In this document: positions 12,460-16,309 of the stretch, piece by piece | How positions within the stretch are numbered: position 1 is the first letter of the stretch | Layout of the letters: each line of letters starts with the position of its first letter | Assembly (NCBI GenBank): GCA_049965775.1 | Contig: JBMFVX010000062.1 | Location: forward strand, 1 to 16,309 | Source of the DNA: JABEVB01 sp049965775 | GTDB taxonomy: Bacteria; Planctomycetota; Phycisphaerae; WQYP01 | Reading direction: 5' to 3' | DNA length: 16,309 nt | The notes under the pieces: generated by a model | What the model was told of the DNA's origin: nothing | What the model saw: the letters and a program-made list of their open reading frames with translations, nothing else | The model's database searches: none | Position numbers and translations under genes: made by a program

Positions 12460-15400
12460 CTACAGCGCGAAACGTTGCGGCTTGATGTTCCAGCCGCTCA
12501 GTTCGAGCATGGGGGCCGCCCCGCCGGCATCCTGGGCATAAAACTCCACGCTGACGGTTTTGGATTCACCCGGCATAAGCGAAAAATAGTTGTCGCTGAT
12601 AAACGCGGGCAGAATGCGGCTTTGCGGCCCTTGAGCGTGGTCTTTACGCGGTGTGAGTTTAATGGCAATGGCCGGGGTGCGGTTCGGGTTGCTGACGGTT
12701 ACGCTGGCCGCAAACATAAGGCGCTTAGCTCGCTTTACCTCAACAGCGAGCGCGGCATCGGGCATGCGGTTCATGGCCCGCAGGTTGTCGTTCTTGCGGC
12801 CGTGCCAATAGAAGTTGTCACTGATAAAGGTGCCGGCGGCATCATGCAACTGGAGCCGGACAAAATAAACCTCTGAAAGCTTTTTAGGCAGTTGGAGCTT
12901 AAAGGCGTCTGTTTTGGCATTGGCTGCCAGGTTCAGCGTGTGTTGCATCTTGCCGGCGAGCGAGCCGTCGAGATTGTAAACACGGGCCAAGACAACCGCG
13001 GCATTGAGCGGCTCAAAACCATGGTTGATGACCATGACGGAGCCATCCACGGGCGAAAGTTGCACATGCAGTTGCTCGCAGCCTTTTTTCGCACCATAGA
13101 GCGAAGCATGAGCCTCAAAATCATGGGCGTAAAGCTGCCAGACTGTGCTGTGCTGGGCCGGGTGGCTCATCCATAAAATGACGCCGCTGGCGTTGTGCCA
13201 CAGCTTGCTCATGTAACCTTCAAAAATGCCGCGATAAACCTCGTAATTAAGCATTTGGGCGCGTTGCACAAATTCTTCAATATTGCCCGCATGGCCAAAA
13301 CGCCGTTGCATGGCCGCCTCGTAATGTCTTATATCCATAGCGCCATTGACACAGTAATCGTGATATGCCCAGGTATTGTTGTGGTTGGGCCAGAGCTTGT
13401 CGAGCGGCATCGTCGTCTTGAGACTGTCGAGCGTCGGGACCGATACACTGCCGATTTCGGTCTTAAACCCGTTGTAAGACGGTGCGTAATACGCCGACGG
13501 TTCCTGATAAAAATACGGCCCGCCGCTTTGCACACCGGCAAAGGATGAGCCGGGCTGGTAGTAGCGGGTTCCGTCGAGTTCTTGCGCCATGTTGTTGAGC
13601 GCTGCGTTAATAATGGCAGGCGGCGGGCCTTCGTTGCGGCCACACCAGATGACAATGCTGGGATGGTTGCGATACCGTTTGAAGGTGTCTTGCGCGTTGG
13701 CCAGGAGCATGGAGGGATTGTCGGGGTCGGGACCGTCGCCCGGGTTGGCCATCCAGAACTCGGTCCATACCATAATGCCATAATTATCGCAGAGATCAAA
13801 AAACTCGTCGCTGTTGCTTTCGCCGGTCCAATTGCGAATGATGTTTAGATTGCCAATCTGGTGCATGCGAATCCAGGCGTCAAGTGATTTGTATGGAATG
13901 CGTTTAAGGGCTTCGTCAAAGCCCCAGTCGCCGCCGCGGGCCATGATTCGGTGTCCATTGCATTTGATAATTAACGCAGGGGATTTCTCATATTCGTATT
14001 GCCGCACGCCAAACCGCGTTGTTGAGGCATCGGATGTTTGGCCGTCTACCTCAAATGAAAGCTCCAGCGTGTAAAGGGGCTGCTCGCCGTAGCCGTTGGG
14101 CCACCAGAGCTTCGGATGGGGCATGAGAAGCTGCGGAAAATTGTGCGAATTGAAGGCCGCGATCACGGTTTGGGCAGCGGGCACACTGACCGATTTTTGA
14201 AAGGTAATATCGGCGATGCGGCCTTTAAGTACGCCGCTGACCGCGTGGTTGCCGGCGTTGACCAACTCGGTCGAAACGCTGATGTCGGCCGAAGAAGTAT
14301 TTGGCAGCGGCAGTTTTGTGGCGACGCGCGGATTTCTCAGCGCCACCGGCCCGGTGCTGGTTAAAAACACATGGTTCCAAATGCCGATGCAGCGATCACG
14401 AATACCCGGAATCCAATCCCAACCTATGGTGCAGAAGAAATTGGGGCCGTCGCGCGCAGGCTGGCCGCCATTAAACCCGGCGCCGGTTTTCCATGATTGT
14501 TCGTCGGGCAGGCCGGGATGCGGCGGCGGCTGAATTTTTACGGCCAGCACATTGGTCTGTGCCTGACGGACGATGTCGGTGATATCGAAAACACCGCGGA
14601 TAAACGCGCCACGAACATCGCCGAGCCGCTGACCGTTAAGCCAGACGTCGGCTATGTAATTGATGCCGGCAAAGTTGAGCCATACCCGTTTGCCGCGGTA
14701 AGACTTCGGCAGGGTAAAGGCATTGCGGTACCACCAGCAGTATTTGTTGAGCGCTTCAGGTATTTGCAGGTTGTTCAGGCCAAACAATGGATCAGGAAAT
14801 ACGCCCTGATTAACCAGTGTGGTGAGCACCGTGCCGGGCACGGTTGCTTCATACCAACGGCGAGAGTCGAAACCGGCCTTGGAAATAGCCGCCCCATCAG
14901 CATGCGTGAGGCCCAGACCCTGCATCACCATTTCCCATCCGGCGGTGAGATGGCCATCGTCGCGGGGCGGCTGGGCGGTGGTGGTTTTTTGTCGCGGGGC
15001 CAGTGGCGCAGTCCAGCCTGTGGGCCGCGGCCGAGGCTCGCTGCATGAACCATAGGCTTCGATGGCGGTAATGCCCACGCCGTAATTGGCATACGAGCGT
15101 TTGGTGCAGGTGAGGCGTATGTAGCGGGCTACCTGCGGAGCAAAGTTCAATGTGAGGTTACCGCCGACGCCATGCCTGGTATGGAATACATCGTTCCATG
15201 TTCTGGCATCTGCGGAAAGTTCGACCCGATACGCCACGGCATAACTGGCCAGCACATCGTGCGAGGGCGTCCAACGCGTCGGATGCGGGGGAATATTGCC
15301 TGCCTCCTGTGGAAATGCAATCCGCAAACTGGTGAGGCTGCAGGCAGCCTGAAGGTCTATTTCAATCGAGGATGGATCGGTTGGGGCGCTGGTCCACCAA

Positions 15401-15624
15401 CTATAGGGGGAACCATCCACGGCCAGAAATCCGGGTGTTGGGGCGTATGCCGTGGACGAAACCTTCACCGGGCGGCCGAACGCCAGGTTTTCGCCATGCG
15501 GTGTGAACGCCGGGTTGGCCGCAGCGGGCGTGGCAGCGGTCGCATCACGTTTTGGTGAGGTAAGCGCGACGGATGCGGCCGCCGCGGCGCCTGTAATCTG
15601 CAGAAAGTTGCGCCGATGGAGCAT
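12460..15624 (-). CDS. Tat-exported glycoside hydrolase family 2 with N-terminal discoidin (CBM32-like) domain
   Basis: This predicted retaining exo-glycosidase acts outside the cytoplasm. MLHRRNFLQITGAAAAASVAL is a twin-arginine signal (RRNFL). A discoidin/F5-8-type-C domain spans about 44-192 (NLAFGRPVKVSSTAY to GITAIEAYG). The GH2 jelly roll follows (about 225-430; WYEATVPGTVLTTLVNQGVFPDPLFGLNN), then an Ig-like domain, a TIM barrel and C-terminal beta domains; the total of 1054 residues is long but normal with the extra module. The acid/base is E665 in WCGRNEGPPP and the nucleophile is E723 in GFKTEIGSVSVPTLDSL. The pattern suggests the beta-mannosidase / endo-beta-mannosidase / exo-beta-glucosaminidase branch, not beta-galactosidase. 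The NE acid/base argues against CsxA-type glucosaminidases, which use Asp as I recall. AAGGT lies 9 nt before the ATG. Confidence 0.9.
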   Translation of the reverse strand: MLHRRNFLQITGAAAAASVALTSPKRDATAATPAAANPAFTPHGENLAFGRPVKVSSTAYAPTPGFLAVDGSPYSWWTSAPTDPSSIEIDLQAACSLTSLRIAFPQEAGNIPPHPTRWTPSHDVLASYAVAYRVELSADARTWNDVFHTRHGVGGNLTLNFAPQVARYIRLTCTKRSYANYGVGITAIEAYGSCSEPRPRPTGWTAPLAPRQKTTTAQPPRDDGHLTAGWEMVMQGLGLTHADGAAISKAGFDSRRWYEATVPGTVLTTLVNQGVFPDPLFGLNNLQIPEALNKYCWWYRNAFTLPKSYRGKRVWLNFAGINYIADVWLNGQRLGDVRGAFIRGVFDITDIVRQAQTNVLAVKIQPPPHPGLPDEQSWKTGAGFNGGQPARDGPNFFCTIGWDWIPGIRDRCIGIWNHVFLTSTGPVALRNPRVATKLPLPNTSSADISVSTELVNAGNHAVSGVLKGRIADITFQKSVSVPAAQTVIAAFNSHNFPQLLMPHPKLWWPNGYGEQPLYTLELSFEVDGQTSDASTTRFGVRQYEYEKSPALIIKCNGHRIMARGGDWGFDEALKRIPYKSLDAWIRMHQIGNLNIIRNWTGESNSDEFFDLCDNYGIMVWTEFWMANPGDGPDPDNPSMLLANAQDTFKRYRNHPSIVIWCGRNEGPPPAIINAALNNMAQELDGTRYYQPGSSFAGVQSGGPYFYQEPSAYYAPSYNGFKTEIGSVSVPTLDSLKTTMPLDKLWPNHNNTWAYHDYCVNGAMDIRHYEAAMQRRFGHAGNIEEFVQRAQMLNYEVYRGIFEGYMSKLWHNASGVILWMSHPAQHSTVWQLYAHDFEAHASLYGAKKGCEQLHVQLSPVDGSVMVINHGFEPLNAAVVLARVYNLDGSLAGKMQHTLNLAANAKTDAFKLQLPKKLSEVYFVRLQLHDAAGTFISDNFYWHGRKNDNLRAMNRMPDAALAVEVKRAKRLMFAASVTVSNPNRTPAIAIKLTPRKDHAQGPQSRILPAFISDNYFSLMPGESKTVSVEFYAQDAGGAAPMLELSGWNIKPQRFAL

Positions 15625-15653
15625 GACTTTTACCTTGTTTACGGATCATCTCA

Positions 15654-15666
15654 GCGATTCAATCGC
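15654..15666. promoter_or_regulatory. Perfect 13-bp palindrome in the GH2 leader (candidate operator)
   Basis: GCGATT-C-AATCGC has two exact 6-bp arms around one central base. It sits about 15-27 nt downstream of the predicted GH2 transcription start and 29 nt before the start codon. That position suits a repressor of a substrate-induced glycosidase; no regulator gene is in the window. Confidence 0.35.
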
Positions 15667-15687
15667 GTGCCTTGGACACCTTTAGGG

Positions 15688-15716
15688 AGTATCGGCGAGG
15701 ACAAATACATTTTCAA
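15688..15716 (-). promoter_or_regulatory. Candidate sigma70-type promoter of the GH2 gene
   Basis: On the minus strand TTGAAA (15716-15711, 5 of 6) and GATACT (15693-15688, 4 of 6) are separated by 17 bp. Transcription would begin near 15681, giving a leader of about 57 nt. Confidence 0.45.
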
Positions 15717-15778
15717 GGGCATAAAACAGCCTCGACCATGGCCGATTTCGGACGTCCGGCCGGTATAACACGCGGCTA

Positions 15779-15976
15779 TCAACAGGCCAGGCTTAAACTG
15801 CAGGCGATGTTTGACAGATGATTGGGGAAAATACATCCCTGAAAAGGAACAGGCTGCGGGAAGCGGCCGGCACCACGCCCGTCAATATTTGAACGGAGAA
15901 TTAGCACTAAACTTGTGAGCACAACCGTTATTAAAAGACCGACCACCCCCCAGCCTAGCCATGACGGCAACACCAT
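15779..15976 (-). CDS. Hypothetical small single-pass membrane protein
   Basis: A 65-codon frame starts with ATG at 15976, overlapping the TGA of the preceding fragment (TGATG), an arrangement that allows translational coupling. Residues about 8-28 (GWGVVGLLITVVLTSLVLIL) are a clear membrane helix. The rest is a Pro/Cys-containing tail without recognisable family features. The ribosome site is weak (GGCGGG, 8 nt upstream). It may be a real small protein or an accidental extension behind the degraded ATPase; the evidence is thin. Confidence 0.3.
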   Translation of the reverse strand: MVLPSWLGWGVVGLLITVVLTSLVLILRSNIDGRGAGRFPQPVPFQGCIFPNHLSNIACSLSLAC

Positions 15977-16290
15977 CAAGTGCCCGCCAGACGCCGCAGC
16001 AGAGGTCGTTTGAGTGCATCAAGTATGAACATAACAATGACGGTGCCGCACAATAGAGCCAGAACAAAACCAACCGGTACAGCCGCCATAAGAATACCGA
16101 ATACCGCCAAACACGAAACAACCACCACATCGCCCAGTGTGGCACATAAAAGAAGTGTTCCGGGGCGCGACCGCCAGAATGCACCGGTAGCTCGTACAAT
16201 ATAGACTGTCGCCAACCCGCTGAAAATCAGGGCTAGCACGACAGCGCTATAAAGGCTCAAGATTTTCTTTCGGATGGCCGATGAGTAAGG
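15976..16290 (-). pseudogene. C-terminal fragment of a P-type (plasma-membrane proton-efflux-like) ATPase
   Basis: The frame encodes three hydrophobic helices joined as in the last membrane segments (M8-M10) of bacterial H+-type P-ATPases: SLYSAVVLALIFSGLATVYIVR, then GAFWRSRPGTLLL, LGDVVVVSCLAVFGILMA and VPVGFVLALLCGTVIVMFILDALKRPLLRRL. The FWRSRP and DVVVxSxLAxxGILMxxxP spacing is characteristic of that C-terminus, as judged from memory of the family. Upstream the frame closes at a TGA (16293-16291), so the catalytic DKTGT and ATP-binding domains cannot be read through. Its only candidate start is TTG at 16260. The other two minus frames also close within the last bases. Either the gene is decayed or a frameshift lies at the window edge. 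Confidence 0.6.
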
Positions 16291-16309
16291 TCATACGAAA
16301 GGGGTGGCG

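Noticed and set aside
16281..16309. Plus-strand start of a gene leaving the right edge (MSKVIRKGW...)
   Set aside because: Only nine codons are visible with a weak ribosome site, overlapping the ATPase fragment; it cannot be supported.
1..16309. CRISPR array, prophage or insertion sequence
   Set aside because: No regularly spaced direct repeats, integrase, transposase or terminal repeats were seen in any frame.

Overview
The window looks like bacterial chromosome from a GC-rich, free-living organism. The most likely source is the Planctomycetota, possibly a Phycisphaerae-like lineage. This is an inference from the gene mix (a ComEC with an eroded C-terminal domain, CrtI-type carotenoid desaturase, secreted beta-helix and Tat-exported GH2 proteins, an isolated DegT aminotransferase) and from the scattered gene order. 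No single marker here proves it. Genes lie on both strands, are mostly single transcription units, and are separated by intergenic spaces rich in inverted repeats.

Left part (1-5571): comEC, the inner-membrane DNA channel of natural transformation, runs rightward behind a perfect TATAAT box. It converges on accA (alpha subunit of the acetyl-CoA carboxylase carboxyltransferase). Behind accA on the same strand is a DegT/DnrJ/EryC1 PLP aminotransferase, whose start is fixed by a good ribosome site and by a promoter lying inside the longer open frame. A perfect 17-bp palindrome sits in its leader.

Middle (5513-10169): ssrA (tmRNA) has a recognisable promoter, a 7-bp acceptor stem, a T arm and an unusually long tag frame ending RMAA. 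A hairpin/palindrome follows, then dinG (Fe-S XPD/DinG-family helicase). dinG converges on a CrtI/CrtN/CrtP-family carotenoid oxidoreductase across a 435-bp gap that holds a palindromic element and a T-rich terminator.

Right part (10170-16309): a 576-bp intergenic region carries several inverted repeats and leads to a 22-codon lysine-rich gene. That gene has a near-ideal ribosome site and two consecutive strong terminators, making it a compact unit of about 200 bp that is easily missed. Next come a secreted right-handed beta-helix protein and, converging on it, a Tat-exported GH2 glycosidase with an N-terminal discoidin (CBM32-like) domain; the two may act together on polysaccharide outside the cytoplasm. 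The right edge carries a broken C-terminal fragment of a P-type (proton-efflux-like) ATPase and a small overlapping membrane ORF.

I found no CRISPR array, no complete mobile element and no tRNA or rRNA gene. The items most worth following are the 22-residue gene unit, the tmRNA tag, the degenerate ComEC beta-lactamase-like domain, and the palindromes immediately downstream of promoters.
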